Positions 31,494-42,884 of a DNA stretch of 64,000 bases are shown here, piece by piece; the first letter of the stretch is position 1; each line of letters starts with the position of its first letter. The position numbers and the translations under genes are program-made. Source of the DNA: Ligustrum vulgare (Eukaryota; Streptophyta; Magnoliopsida; Lamiales; Oleaceae); the NCBI GenBank assembly GCA_963555705.1, contig OY743172.1, positions 26,163,446-26,227,445 on the forward strand, in the 5' to 3' direction. The notes beneath the pieces were generated by a model that was given only the letters and a program-made list of their open reading frames with translations, did no database searches and was not told where the DNA came from.

Positions 31494-33914
31494 ATGGAAC
31501 GTTTTTTCCCACCAAAACGAAAATCTGAACTTAGTGGTTCTAGTTCTAGTAGTCCTGCAACTGCTTCTAGTAGAGCAAATGAGTTAGTAGATTTTGATAA
31601 CACAAAGAAATTTCGCACTGAATTCAATATGGAAGAACTTGTGTCGGATCCAGGAATACGGCCCCCAATTGAGTCATATGATCCTAACATTAGAGATGAT
31701 GTTAGGATGACATACTTAGAGAAAGGTCCTTGTCAACCACATGGACATGACTTTCCAAGAAGACTGATGGGAAAGGATAATAGATGTTTTAGGAAAGAAT
31801 GGTTTAATGAATTTTATTGGTTGGAGTACAGTGTAGAAAAGGATGCTGCATACTGTTTGTATTGTTATTTGTTCAAACCTGATAGGGGAAGTCAAGGGGG
31901 TGGGTATACATTCACTAAGACCGGGTTTAGAGATTGGAGTCACAAAAAGATTTTAAGAGATCATGTCGGACTTGTGGATAGTGCTCATAATATAGCTTTT
32001 GAGAAATGCAACAACTTGAAGAATCAAAGACAAAATATCTCTTATGTTATGCGTAGCCAAAGTAGTATACAACAGAAAAGTTATAGGACGAGGTTGACTG
32101 CGGTACTAGATTGTACTAGATACCTTTTGATGCAAGGGTTGCCTTTTCGTGGTCATGACGAATCAGAAGATTCACTTAATAAAGGTAATCTAATTGAGTT
32201 ATTGGAATGGCATGCAGCTCGTTGTGAGGAAGTCAGGACTTCGGTATTTGGTAATGCACCAGCAAATGACCAAATGACCTCACCCCCTATCCAAAAGGAT
32301 TTGGTGAACTGTTGTGCAGTTGAGACGACCAAGGCGATAATGAATGAGATGAATGATTCTTTATTTTCAATCTTAGTTGATGAGTCTCGTGATAATTCCG
32401 TGAAAGAACAAATGGCAGTTGTTTTGCGATTTGTAGAAAAATCTGGACAAATCAAGGAGCGTTTTTTGGGCATAACACATGTTAAAGACACTTGTGCACA
32501 GTCACTTAAGAATGCGATCGATGCAATGTTTGCTAATCATGATTTGAGCATATCTAATTTGAGAGGTCAGGGTTACGATGGGGCAAGCAATATGTCTGGT
32601 GAGTTCAACGGATTAAAAGCTTTGATTTTAAGGGAGAATCCCTATGCTTTTTATGTTCATTGTTTTGCTCACCAACTTCAATTATCAATTGTTTCGGTGG
32701 CACGTAGAACTATAGTGGTTGGTGATTTCTTTAATACGCTTTCTATCGTTGTAAATCTAGTGGGTGTGTCTTGTAAGCGTGTAGATGCACTTCGAGCAAG
32801 TTATCATGACGAGATTGTGAAGAGGCTCAATCTTGGGGAACTTTGTAGTGGCAGTGGAAAGTTTCAAGAAATGAATTTGGCACGACCTGGTGACACTAGA
32901 TGGGGCTCGCATTTACTCACAGTCACTCGTTTTATTAATATGTTCAATAATGTCTTAGACGTTCTTGATATTGTATCACAAGATGGGCCAACTGCAGATC
33001 AAAGAGCATTGGCCGACCATCAGATGACCACTATGCAAAACTTTCAGCATGTCTTCTGTCTCCATTTTATGTTTGACATTCTTGCCATTACAGATAATCT
33101 TTCACAAGCGTTACAAAAAAAGGAGCAGGATATTCAGAATGCTATGGTATTATTAAATGTGGTCAAGCGTAGATTGCAGAACATGAGGGACAATGGTTGG
33201 AATAAATTGTTGGATAGGGTGATCGAGTTTTGTGTTGGTAAAAATATCAGAGTGCCTATCATGGAGGATATTATGGTTTTGGAAGGTCGATCAACAAGAC
33301 GTGGAGTTGCTCAGCAGGTGACGTATTATCATCGTTTTTATGTTGATTTGTACTGTCATGTTATAGACTCAATTTTGCAAGAGTTGAACGATCGTTTTCC
33401 AGAGACAACTACTGAGCTCCTTATCTGCATTTCATGTTTGAGTCCAAAAGATTCATTTGCAGCCTTTGATACTGCTAAATTGCTACGTCTTGCTGAGTTC
33501 TATCCTTCAGACTTCAACGCTGAAGAGTTGTTATTACTTAGACCCGAACTTGACAAGTTTCTTATACTTGTCACAATGGAGAATGCTTTCTTTAATCTCA
33601 ACAGTATATCATGCGTAGCTAAGAAGTTGGTTGAAACGGGGAATTCTTGTTATTTTCCATTGGTTTATAGGCTCATTACATTGGCTTTACTATTACCTGT
33701 GGCCACTGCATCTGTTGAAAGAGCATTCTCTGCAATGAATTTAATCAAGAGTGATTTGCGCAACAAAATGGGAGATAAATGGTTGAATGACAATTTGGTT
33801 GTGTACACGGAGCGAGACATTTTTAAAAATATTGAGAATGAGGCAATATTGCAGCGTTTCCAAAATATCAGACCCCGAAGAATGCAGTTGTCCGAGCTAA
33901 CGAATACCAACTGA
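31494..33914 (+). CDS. hAT transposase (TTF-type zinc finger, DUF4371, hAT dimerisation)
   Basis: 806 residues from ATG 31494, which follows a TTTACAG acceptor-like site at 31484-31490, so the 5' UTR is probably spliced; an upstream in-frame ATG (31473) lies before that site. Domains: TTF-type zinc finger near residue 120 (AYCLYCYLF), DUF4371/hAT catalytic core with LVDESRD near 295 and GYDGASNMSG near 360, CFAHQLQL near 390, and the C-terminal hAT dimerisation region with TASVERAFSAMN near 740. These carry the acidic catalytic residues (D, D, E) expected of hAT enzymes. Length and order match plant ZMYM-like hAT transposases. It excises and reinserts DNA bearing the CAGTGGCGG ends with 8-bp duplications. 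No stop or frameshift is seen; a domesticated role is unlikely, since the terminal repeats are intact. Confidence 0.93.
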   Translation: MERFFPPKRKSELSGSSSSSPATASSRANELVDFDNTKKFRTEFNMEELVSDPGIRPPIESYDPNIRDDVRMTYLEKGPCQPHGHDFPRRLMGKDNRCFRKEWFNEFYWLEYSVEKDAAYCLYCYLFKPDRGSQGGGYTFTKTGFRDWSHKKILRDHVGLVDSAHNIAFEKCNNLKNQRQNISYVMRSQSSIQQKSYRTRLTAVLDCTRYLLMQGLPFRGHDESEDSLNKGNLIELLEWHAARCEEVRTSVFGNAPANDQMTSPPIQKDLVNCCAVETTKAIMNEMNDSLFSILVDESRDNSVKEQMAVVLRFVEKSGQIKERFLGITHVKDTCAQSLKNAIDAMFANHDLSISNLRGQGYDGASNMSGEFNGLKALILRENPYAFYVHCFAHQLQLSIVSVARRTIVVGDFFNTLSIVVNLVGVSCKRVDALRASYHDEIVKRLNLGELCSGSGKFQEMNLARPGDTRWGSHLLTVTRFINMFNNVLDVLDIVSQDGPTADQRALADHQMTTMQNFQHVFCLHFMFDILAITDNLSQALQKKEQDIQNAMVLLNVVKRRLQNMRDNGWNKLLDRVIEFCVGKNIRVPIMEDIMVLEGRSTRRGVAQQVTYYHRFYVDLYCHVIDSILQELNDRFPETTTELLICISCLSPKDSFAAFDTAKLLRLAEFYPSDFNAEELLLLRPELDKFLILVTMENAFFNLNSISCVAKKLVETGNSCYFPLVYRLITLALLLPVATASVERAFSAMNLIKSDLRNKMGDKWLNDNLVVYTERDIFKNIENEAILQRFQNIRPRRMQLSELTNTN

Positions 33915-34152
33915 TATCATTATTATGTATTTTGCATCTATTTTGATTTGTATTGGACTATCTGTTCGTATATTTAATTACAACTTTTTATTCTTATATC
34001 TATTTATTCATTTTTGAATATTATTTCATTAAGTAATATTTACAATCTCGCTACTGTCATCGTTCACGTTAGTAAGTCAACGGTCAGCGGCCGACGAGGT
34101 CAACGGTCAACGCTCTACCTGGACTTCTCGGCTGGCTCCGCCACTGGATTTA

Positions 34153-34325
34153 GCCACAGTTCGATAATAATGTCATAAACAATGTTTATAACTATTACAA
34201 TTATAATTTTTATATTACTTTTTAACTATATATATATTTTTTAAATTATTTTTCAGCCACGTATTTTATATCGAAAATAACAAAGACTCTATTTATAAAT
34301 AATTTTCAAGCCGTCGAACAGTGGC
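34153..34325. mobile_element. Tourist-like MITE (family 1), hit at its end by the hAT element
   Basis: 173 bp, GCCACAGTTCGA to TCGAACAGTGGC (near-perfect ends), flanked by TTA at 34150-34152 and 34326-34328. The hAT target duplication GATTTAGC covers the TTA and the first two bases of this MITE. Confidence 0.82.
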
Positions 34326-34372
34326 TTAGTTAAAATCTAATAAAAAATAATTAAATACGTGATTGAAAATAA

Positions 34373-35376
34373 GGCCCTGTTTGGTAGAGATTTAGCCCCT
34401 GTTCTCTTTGCTGTTTTGAGGTCGTTTTCTGTTTTTATTTTCGAAAACGCTAAAAACGTGTTCTCTTTACCATTTTCGAAAACTCATTTTGGAAAACAAA
34501 AAAAAAATTTGTACACAAAACGGAAAACGCCCGAAACATCGTTTTGTGTGTATTTCGACAAAAAATGTCCAAAACACGGAAAACGCGTTTTGAGAATTTT
34601 TTTTTTTTTTTTTTTATATCTTAACTTAGAACTAAGCTTAATATAAATTTTTTATTTTTTTATTATTTTTTTTAGAATTATCCTAACTTGGAACTAAGCC
34701 TAAATAAATAATATTTTTTTTTTTTTTTTTTTTTTGAGAATTATCCTAACTTGGAACTTAGTTTAAATAAAATTTTATTGAATTCAATATCAACATTACA
34801 AAAAAAAAATTAAATGAAAATTCTTATTGTTATATTTCAAAAAATGCAATGATAAATGGACTCTGGTGGTTTTGAAAGAACTTGCATTTTCTGGATTTTA
34901 ATATAAGTAGAGCTTTCTCAAGTCCCGAACCTGATCAAGCTGTGTTAATATAGACTCTTAATGCTCACATTAGTGTGTTGCATGTAACCATATTTTTAGT
35001 GTATTGTGAAAGGAAATTTGAGTTGGAGTTAGTAGTATTCTGCAAGCAAATTAATTAAAAATAGTTTAAATAGTGTTCTGCAAAATTTCAAACAGAACGT
35101 GTTTTCCAGCTTTTCATTTTCAAAAACAGTTTTCAGAAATGACAAACCAAACGCGTTTTCAGCAAATTTGAAAACAAAAATGAAAACACAAAACACAAAA
35201 CATTTTCGAAAATGAAAATACAAAATAAAATACAAACAGAACGCCACCTTAGTATTTTTTATAGAAGTTGATGAGATGTGCGGTTGAAAAGTTGTGAGCA
35301 TAAGAAATGTGCGGTTGAAATTAATTAACTTTGACTTAAATTAAAATTAAAATTTTAATCGATACCAACCATGGGC
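34373..35376. mobile_element. Tourist-like MITE (family 2), split by PIF/Harbinger copy B
   Basis: Outer ends GGCCCTGTTTGGTA and TACCAACCATGGGC with TAA at 34370-34372 and 35377-35379. Removing the insert and its 3-bp duplication leaves about 147 bp, similar to the family-2 copy in REV intron 7. Confidence 0.82.
34395..35248. mobile_element. Non-autonomous PIF/Harbinger-type element, copy B (854 bp)
   Basis: GCCCCTGTTC to GAACGCCACC, flanked by TTA (34392-34394, 35249-35251), nested in a 147-bp Tourist MITE. Same family as 28849-29629. It contains long A and T homopolymers near 34500 and 34595-34735. Confidence 0.85.
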
Positions 35377-35379
35377 TAA

Positions 35380-36507
35380 AATTTTTAAAAGATGAGTTTT
35401 GGAAAAAGGTATTTCAAACAATGGCACGTAATTCAATATTTATAATTGTCCTCGAATATTTTCACCACGGACATGCCTTTGTAAAACTTTATAAGATGCC
35501 CCACGAACATGGTGCATCATAAAACATGATGAGGTTAATAAGATGATCGAATGTTTGAATTTTGATTCTTGAAAGATTGCATTTAAATGTTAGAAAATGA
35601 GTGTTTACATGAAGGCAGAATTATGGTACACTATATCGTTAATCCGAGGATTCCGTTCGCACAACGTAAATGAGGGTTCATAGGAGGAGGATTATTGCTC
35701 GAATGTCTACTCCAATTATGCATAGATTATATCCGTATCCGAATTTGCATGAAGGACGAACCGTTGGGGAAAACCGCTCTCGCATAATTATTCGAACAAA
35801 ACTTGAATTCGCGTTTTTTTGCACAAAGTTAGCCCGTCACAAAATATCAAGTCATTCCATGCCATGGACAATTTTGTACTAAAATTTCTTTAAAGCATGC
35901 CTAAACAACTCCTGTTTGAACATAGAGTTGGAGTTCGATAGTGACTCAAACCCGGAACCACAAGACCGGTAAGAGGTGTCTATACCACTAGGACAACACC
36001 TCTTGGTCCAGAATTTTAATTTCTAATAACTATTTATTGAACCCATTGAAAACGACACAGGGACCATAATTTATATGTCTAGAGGCGGTTCCTTAATTCC
36101 TGACCAACATTATAATAAGACATGCGCATGATAATGGACCTTTCTTACATTCTCTCGATGTGGACCATCGGATCATAGTCCTCATTTTATTAAATATATC
36201 ACAAAAAATTATTGAGGAGAAAAAGGAAAGTAATTTCATTTATTATGACTCTGCATTTTTGTCTACTTTTGGCATGCGCGAAAAGAGGACTCACTCACGT
36301 GCTTCAATTGTGAGTCTCTTCAATTTTTAATTCTCGTATGATAAACCACACCAAACACATCTTAAAGAAGTGTTGCGTCTGAATTTAAGTCCATGTTTGG
36401 GTAAATTAAAATCAAACTTTTGGAATATTTTGATACAAACGCAGGAGAACAAGTTGAGCTTTGCCACAACCTTTTATATATATATATATATATATAATAT
36501 CGTAACC
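35380..36507. other. Intergenic sequence with a SINE-like head
   Basis: No coding exon is supported. It includes the tRNA-like stretch annotated separately at 35920-36008 and a TA microsatellite at about 36475-36496. Confidence 0.5.
35920..36008 (-). repeat. tRNA-derived SINE-like head
   Basis: On the minus strand, GGACCAAGAGGTGTTGTCC, CTAGTGGTATAGACACC and then GGTTCCGGGTTTGAGTC resemble a pol III A box and B box at tRNA spacing. The 3' tail of the element (towards lower coordinates) was not delimited. Confidence 0.45.
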
Positions 36508-36685
36508 TCTATTTTGGTAATCAAAATAAATTGATTTATAAACCAATTTATAAATTAAACAATTTTTCAAATTACTTTTTAATCACCCACATTTTCTCTT
36601 TGCAATTTTCAACCAATGCTTTTTTACCTCAAAATTATAAATAAATCAATTTATAAATCAAACAGTATTATCAAACAAAGGCACA
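36508..36685. mobile_element. Tourist-like family-1 relative
   Basis: Runs from TCTATTTTGGTAATC to ATTATCAAACAAAGGC with the 'CTTTTTAATCACCCACATTTTC' core and inverted 'AAATTGATTTATAAACC'-type words. The duplication is not clean. Confidence 0.5.
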
Positions 36686-37036
36686 TTTGCCTATTAAATT
36701 CATTATTATTAATTTACATTTCATTCACTCATTTAAAAAATACACTTCATTCAAAAAATAAAAATAAATAAAGGATAAAAATATTTTCAAAATTTGTTTA
36801 TTTCTTTTTTTGTTGAATTCTTTGATAAGTCATTTTTTCTTTATTTACAAAGCAAAGCATGTAATAAATGTATTGCGATATTTTGAATATCAAACTTAAT
36901 TTACGATGTTATTATGAATATTAAATGAAATTTAATATATGTATGTATATTAAAATTTATTATGACAAAATAAAAGATAAAAATAATACATGACAAAAAA
37001 TCAAATTATAAGATAAAATAAGTAGAAAAAACATTT

Positions 37037-37204
37037 GTTTCGTAAATAAAATAAACTGATTTATAATTAGTTTATAAATTACACAATTTTTCAAATTATT
37101 TTTTAACCACTCATTTTTCTCTCATATTTTTAACCACTATTTTTAACCTCGAAATCACAATTAAACTAATATATAAACTAAACAATATTATCAAATAAAA
37201 GTTA
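37037..37204. mobile_element. Tourist-like family-1 relative
   Basis: Same core ('TTTTTAACCACTCATTTTTC') bracketed by inverted TTTATAAAT/ATTTATAAA words; ends AATATTATCAAATAAAAG. Boundaries approximate. Confidence 0.45.
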
Positions 37205-37207
37205 CAA

Positions 37208-39349
37208 TATAAAACAAAAATATAAACAAAAAAAAATTAAATTAAAGGGGCTGACACCATTATATATATGAGTTTTGCCCAAAGCTCATATCAGTTCTCC
37301 TGCGCGTGCTGCACAGGAGAACTGAACTGTATTTTGATAAGAGTTGATTAAATATATGATTAAAAGGCTTTGAATCTAATAAAATGTGTTATTAAATTAA
37401 TTATTAACTTTAACTTTAAAATTTGATTGGTTTTAATTCAAATCAAACATGTACTAAATCTTATTCCTGTTTCTCAGTTCCTACTAGAATCGATCAATTT
37501 CGATATTCAACTTGTTCAATTTCATCTTTATTATAAAACATCGATAAACCAGACTCGTACTGTGAGGATGACTTTCAAAATTTCCCAACTTATAATTTTT
37601 AAAACTGTTATAAAACTCCCAAACACAGCCCAACTACTTGAATTAATAAATTATTACCAAGAATGTTTGTTTATTCTAAAAGATTATGTATTTTAATATG
37701 TAGACATTGTTTTTTTTTTTTTTTTTTTATACACTTTAAGAGGGTGGAGTTAAAATGTTCCTTTGGGGTCAATCATTGTGTATTTTTTAGCCCATAATAA
37801 TAATTTATTGCACTAATCTCGAAGTTATGCCCACTAACCACTCCATGAGAATTTTTTAATTTTTGAAATGGAGAGAATTTTCTATTTAGGTGAACCATTA
37901 GACTACAAAGTTGTAGTTACAGTAGCTAGTTTGATTTGAAATAAATTTGTCGACGTGACATAAATGAAATTTAATCGTGACATGTACCAAATATTTATCC
38001 TATCCTATGTTTAAGCAGATTCATTCATTCCCCATCAATTATATTTCTTGTTAGGATAAGAAATTTCATCAGACATTCTATGATGAAAAAAAAGGGTCCC
38101 CTTTGTTTGGATTTATATTAAGAAGCTTGAGTTGAACTCCAATGTCAAAAAATAAAAATAAAAATAAAAAAGATTTTGTTTTGTCTCCCTGAAACAATAT
38201 TATAATCCCATCTCGACCGCTATGTCATTCTCTCAATAGATAACATAAATGTCCTCATTATTGTGTACGTATCACTATGTATACAAATATATATATTTTG
38301 TTCATTAAACTGAACACGATCTTAAAAATTGCATAATATATATATATATATATATAACGTACTAAATATTTCATTTAGATTTTTTGTGGACACAATTTTG
38401 TGATATAAATATCAAATTTTTTCCTTATGAATTAGATTTTTTAAGATTTGAGTAAGAAGCTCGACTTTTAAAATAAGTTTGAGAACTCAGAATTTCATTT
38501 TTGAACATTTCAAATTTGACTCTAGTTTCTCGACGATTTAATCAAGTTAATATTAGTAAACACATGACACGTCCGACAAACAAAAAATTGGCTAAAATAA
38601 AAGAGAACCTAGGTTGAATTTGTATAGTACAATGAATGATGTATGATGAGATATAACAAAGTCAATTAGGGCACATATTTCATTTTCTTTTCCTATTTAC
38701 TTTAGGTGATTGGATTAACATTCATCCACTTTGTCTCCCCCCACTCCACCCACCCCTCTCTCACAGAGTCACATTAGTTGGTTCACTCTTTTGTTTTCTT
38801 CACTTTTTCTTGATATGATCCCAACCCCCACCCCCACCCTCATCCACCCTCACCCACCCCCTATTTGGTTGGTTTTTTCTTTACTTTTTCTTGATATATG
38901 TTGGTAATGGGTGGAGGGTTCCCATCTTGTCTCCTTTTTTGCTTGTATCGTTGCTTTAGTCATAGGGAAGGAATAAATGCTAGAGCTAAGTTAATCACAC
39001 GTGGGCCCACAAAGTCCCTACCAATGTGGGCCCAACTAGTCTGTGGTATGGCCCATCAGAATATTTGTTTGCGTGAAGATGCTGATATGGACTTTGCTTT
39101 CATGGGCTGGCGTTTGTTGAAGTGGAGACTTAGGCCCACCAGCTGTCAGCTCATTTACACGTTGAACGACAACACACACTCTCTCTAGGTACTCAATATT
39201 CAAAATCTATTTTTTAAAACTCATTTTGAACGTCAAATTCTACGCATTTTTCAAAAATTTATTACTCTCACCGTATCGTGAAAATAGACTTATATTCATT
39301 ATTTGTCCATCCAAATAGACTACTTTCTTTATTGAAGCTTGAAATTATA
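37208..39349. other. Intergenic region without a supported gene
   Basis: AT-rich with a T-run (about 37710-37728), a TA microsatellite near 38340, and a C-rich stretch 38735-38870 with repeated CCCACCC. Near 38995-39060 there are ACACGTGGGCCCAC and several TGGGCC words, which in plants can be TCP or bZIP promoter sites, but no gene follows. The 96-residue open frame at 38898-39188 has no recognisable product. Confidence 0.45.
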
Positions 39350-39676
39350 CTCCCTCCGTCCCAAAAAGATAGTCTTATAATTATTTTCACACGGATTAAA
39401 AAATGGTAGTTAATATAGTTAGGGTATTAAATTTTATCAATATTTTTCATTTATACCCTTTATCCTTTATTTATTGTTTTAAGTAAACTCGCTTCATTTC
39501 CCACAAAAATTTGAAAATGCAATAAGTAAGTAGTTGATGTGTATTGTTCCAAGATACATTAAATAAGAGTAAATATGAAAATGAAATATTTAATACATGC
39601 TTAATATGGAAACAAGACTATCTTTTTGGGTCAGATAAAAATACTATACATGACTATCTTTTTAGGACGGAGGGAG
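39350..39676. mobile_element. Stowaway-like MITE (327 bp)
   Basis: CTCCCTCCGTCCC left end and GGACGGAGGGAG right end, extended by AAAAGATAGTC/GACTATCTTTTT, flanked by TA. These are the hallmarks of Tc1/mariner Stowaway MITEs. A lone second right end (GGGACGGAGGGA) occurs near 39875. Confidence 0.85.
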
Positions 39677-40320
39677 TATATATTTTTAAGTTTTCTAATA
39701 TGTTCTTATTTAATTTACATTGATATCAATAAATATAAACTAATTTTATTTTAACAATTATTATTTAATGTAGGTTAATATTAGGAAAATGTAAGAAAAA
39801 TTTATATTTCCAACTACATTAATTATATTTTTCTTAATCTGTGTGAAAATAAGAGTAAACATATTTTCACGGGACGGAGGGACTATTACAAATCACATTA
39901 TTTGAAATAATTACACTAACAGTGTAGGAAAAATTTACTAAATCGACAAATTGAATTGAAATCGTATTTTTAGAATCGTCTAAATTTACATAATCCCGCC
40001 AATACTTTGATTTTGGACCAAATCAAATAGTTACAAAATGATTTAGTACGAAAATCACACAAAATACAAACTTGTCGTTTCACTTAAATCTAATTCCAAC
40101 TCTATTTCAATGAACATTTGTGACAACGATGGGTATTATACAAATTAATATCGACTAAAAAAAAAAAATTGTCCATTCTTGGACCTTGACGAAAGGAGGT
40201 AAATCGCAGGATCAAGAGTGTTGGGTGGGAGGCTTGCCTTTTAACCTCGCTTACTAAGGACTTCATCCATATTTCAAGATTCGAACCCTCATCACATCAA
40301 CTGCAAACTAAGTTGAAGAC

Positions 40321-40455
40321 TTTTCACCTCCCCTTTCACCACTTGAAGATGTGTCTGGGGGCAACTTTTCACCTCCCCTTTTACCACTTGAAGATGTGTC
40401 TGGAGGCAACTTTTCACCTCCCCGTTCACCACTTGAAGATGTGTACAGGGGCAAC
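40321..40455. repeat. Three 45-bp tandem repeats, in frame
   Basis: Units 40321-40365, 40366-40410 and 40411-40455 begin TTTTCACCTCCCC and contain CCACTTGAAGATGTGT. Each is exactly 15 codons, so an open frame (40313-40504) repeats HLP-HHLKMC-type units. No promoter or homology supports a gene. Confidence 0.85.
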
Positions 40456-41674
40456 TACTCAAAAATGTTATTCTGGACGAGGACCATGGTTTAATTTAAA
40501 ATAATGAAAAAGTCGACACAACGCCCTCTCTCTCTCAAAAGTCATGACTTTGCTTGTTTAGCACACTTATTATTGTTGACGGCACCCACTCGTTTTGACA
40601 TTGATTAAACAATTCCTCCCATTTGCATGCTCTGTTATTTTCACCATTAAAAGTTTTAACCCACAATTGACAAAGATACCATTGCAGTATTCTTGGTGGT
40701 TAAGACCTCCGTTTCTCTTTTAGGGTTTGAGGATGTGATATAGGAAGGAAAGAGGAAATTTCAGTTACAGACGCATGTTTCACTTGTTTTATGTTACTTC
40801 GATAATATTGTTCCCATGATACATCTCAAATGACACAGATTGGGAATTCACAAACGGTATTAGTATAGAGGTCACTATAGGTTCGAATCGTTTCTATTTA
40901 AATTTGCTAGGTATTTTGTCAGTTTAGTAAGTGATACCTAGATCCGACCAATTGGGACATAACATGCGATTTACATCTTTCGTCAATTTCTATGACAAGG
41001 GCAGTGGAGCGCCTAAGATTGATGTTTAACCTTTTTTTTTTGGCATTACTATCTCGTTAGTACCTATTTGTTTTGACTATAAATTTTTCGCGAAAACTTT
41101 TAGGGCCTGCTTGGGAACTTTATTCCACTCATTTTGATTCATTTTCTGGAGTTGAAAAAATGGCACTTGTTAATTTTTTGAACACAATTTCAGACTGTGT
41201 AAAAACTAAAAACCACACAAAGTCAGACTGTCAGAGACTCAGAGTAGAGTAATTTTAACCATTTCTCTCAATTCAACGAATCGAAGAGTTTTGACCGCTT
41301 TTCGTATTCAGTTCTAATTTTTACGCTTTATAAAATAATTATCTCTAACATATATGTTTTGTTCAAAATTAACTTTTAAATAAAAATATATTATTTCATT
41401 AAAAATTATTATAAGTAAAAAATTAATTATAAGATAACACTTTTCCGTAAAAAATTGTTAATACTAAAAAGTAAAAACACACTTGTAAAATATAAAAGTT
41501 TAGCCTCTCATTGATAAAAAATTTTTGTTTATAAATAAAGAATATGATATTTTCTATAAAGAATATGTGGTTAAATAAAAAGATTAACTTAAATTTTTTT
41601 GAGAAGAGATTAACTTAAAGTTTAAGTAAATAGAAAGTTAAATATTAACTTAGAGAGAGAGAGAGAGAGAAACT
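40456..41674. other. Intergenic sequence up to the gypsy block
   Basis: AT-rich, no gene seen. A GGTTCGAATC B-box-like word at 40870-40880 hints at another decayed SINE. A GA microsatellite (about 41651-41671) directly abuts the left LTR. Confidence 0.5.
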
Positions 41675-42324
41675 TGTTGACCACAAAATTCGGCTGGACC
41701 TTGAATCAACACGTCTCAGCTCCTCCTTCTTGAACACGTGGATCTCTTGCGCACTGTGACAAACGATCAATTTGCAAAGGAGGCTGAGATGGCTCCCATT
41801 TGCACTCCGATGTCAAAGTCAGTACTCATTTCAAGCAGATATAAATTGAGTGCATGAAATATAAATGTGTAAAAGAGAGAAAAAGGAGTGAGAGTAAATA
41901 TTTAGTTAAGAATATGAAATTGCCAACCTCTTACAAAGCGGGATGAGTGCTCTATTTATAGAGGAACTCGTTGTTTCGGATCGTGACACGTGGCGTACTT
42001 TACACTTGTATTTACCTTAACTTCTAAAAAGGAGATCTTGTCTTTTGATATTAATCATTACTATACTTTGTAGGGGATGGACGTCTGTCACTTCATGGTA
42101 AATGTGGTGTCACATCTCTGACTTCATCCCTTGTCCCATCCCTCTTCTGTACGTCACTGTAAAGCACATCGGCCAGACACAAATCAGTTCGGTCAAAGAT
42201 GTTCGCGTGATATTCCACCTCGACGGTTGACCCAAGGTGATATTCTAAGCTTTAACCATGGGCTAGAGTCTATTGGGCCTTCGCTAGTGGTCCAATGTGC
42301 CACATTTTGGGTATGATCTCAACA
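41675..42324 (-). repeat. 3' LTR of the gypsy block (650 bp)
   Basis: Minus strand starts TGTTGAGATCATACCC and ends GGTCAACA. A polypurine tract (GGATTTGAGGGGCCAG, 42340-42325) lies directly upstream. A TATA-like TATAAATAGA is at 41951-41960 on the minus strand. Confidence 0.85.
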
Positions 42325-42340
42325 CTGGCCCCTCAAATCC
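42325..42340 (-). promoter_or_regulatory. Polypurine tract of gypsy element
   Basis: GGATTTGAGGGGCCAG on the minus strand, immediately before the 3' LTR, fixes the element's orientation. Confidence 0.8.
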
Positions 42341-42884
42341 GATGTGATCATTCATGGGCGGGTAGGATTTGTTGTATGTTCGAGGCACTAACTTTGTTTT
42401 GATGGCCTTCTGTAGTCGTGTAACTACGTGATTACGATCTTGCTCGAACTTTGTTCATCTGTTACATCCAATATATATATATATATATTTATATTTTTAT
42501 TATTCTGTCCTCTATTGGTTGGGAATTATCGTATGACGCTGCAGACTTAAAGCTCGGAATGACATTCCTTAGTGGGAGCTCAGATTGAAAGTAAAGCCGA
42601 CTTCTATTCCCGTTCTACTTTTCAAGTGAAAATTGGAATTACACCAACATGTCTTTTAGATGGCGCATTTAACATAGAGGGGGGCTACTAATATCGGTTC
42701 CCAAGGAGCAGGAAAGGAATGATAGGTGACATCTTTCCGCGTGTGGCGCCCACTATGGTAACTAAACGGTTTTCTCCCTTCGTTTGACAGTTGTCGCCTT
42801 GATTAATCCATCCCCCAAGGGATGTTGGTTACCCGTGTTAATTATGTGGCTCGCAAACTAAGGGTTTTGGTTTATTGAGTTCCC

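Larger units (their letters stand above)
30282..34146 (+). mobile_element. hAT transposon, probably autonomous (3865 bp)
   Basis: 14-bp perfect terminal inverted repeats (CAGTGGCGGAGCCA ... TGGCTCCGCCACTG) and a perfect 8-bp duplication GATTTAGC at 30274-30281 and 34147-34154. It encodes one uninterrupted transposase. Subterminal DNA at the left end holds a perfect 30-bp palindrome (30302-30331) and a 10-bp-arm hairpin (GGCGCTGCGC/GCGCAGCGCC). A 142-bp relative has inserted at 30827. Intact ends and frame suggest it could still be active. Confidence 0.93.

Noticed and set aside
35920..36008. Possible functional tRNA gene
   Set aside because: Box-like words only; the cloverleaf does not fold cleanly, so called SINE-like.
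38898..39188. 96-residue open frame near TGGGCC promoter-like words
   Set aside because: No known domain; composition and the nearby MITE suggest chance.
40313..40504. Open frame with three 15-residue repeats
   Set aside because: Explained by a 45-bp tandem repeat with no stop; no gene signals.
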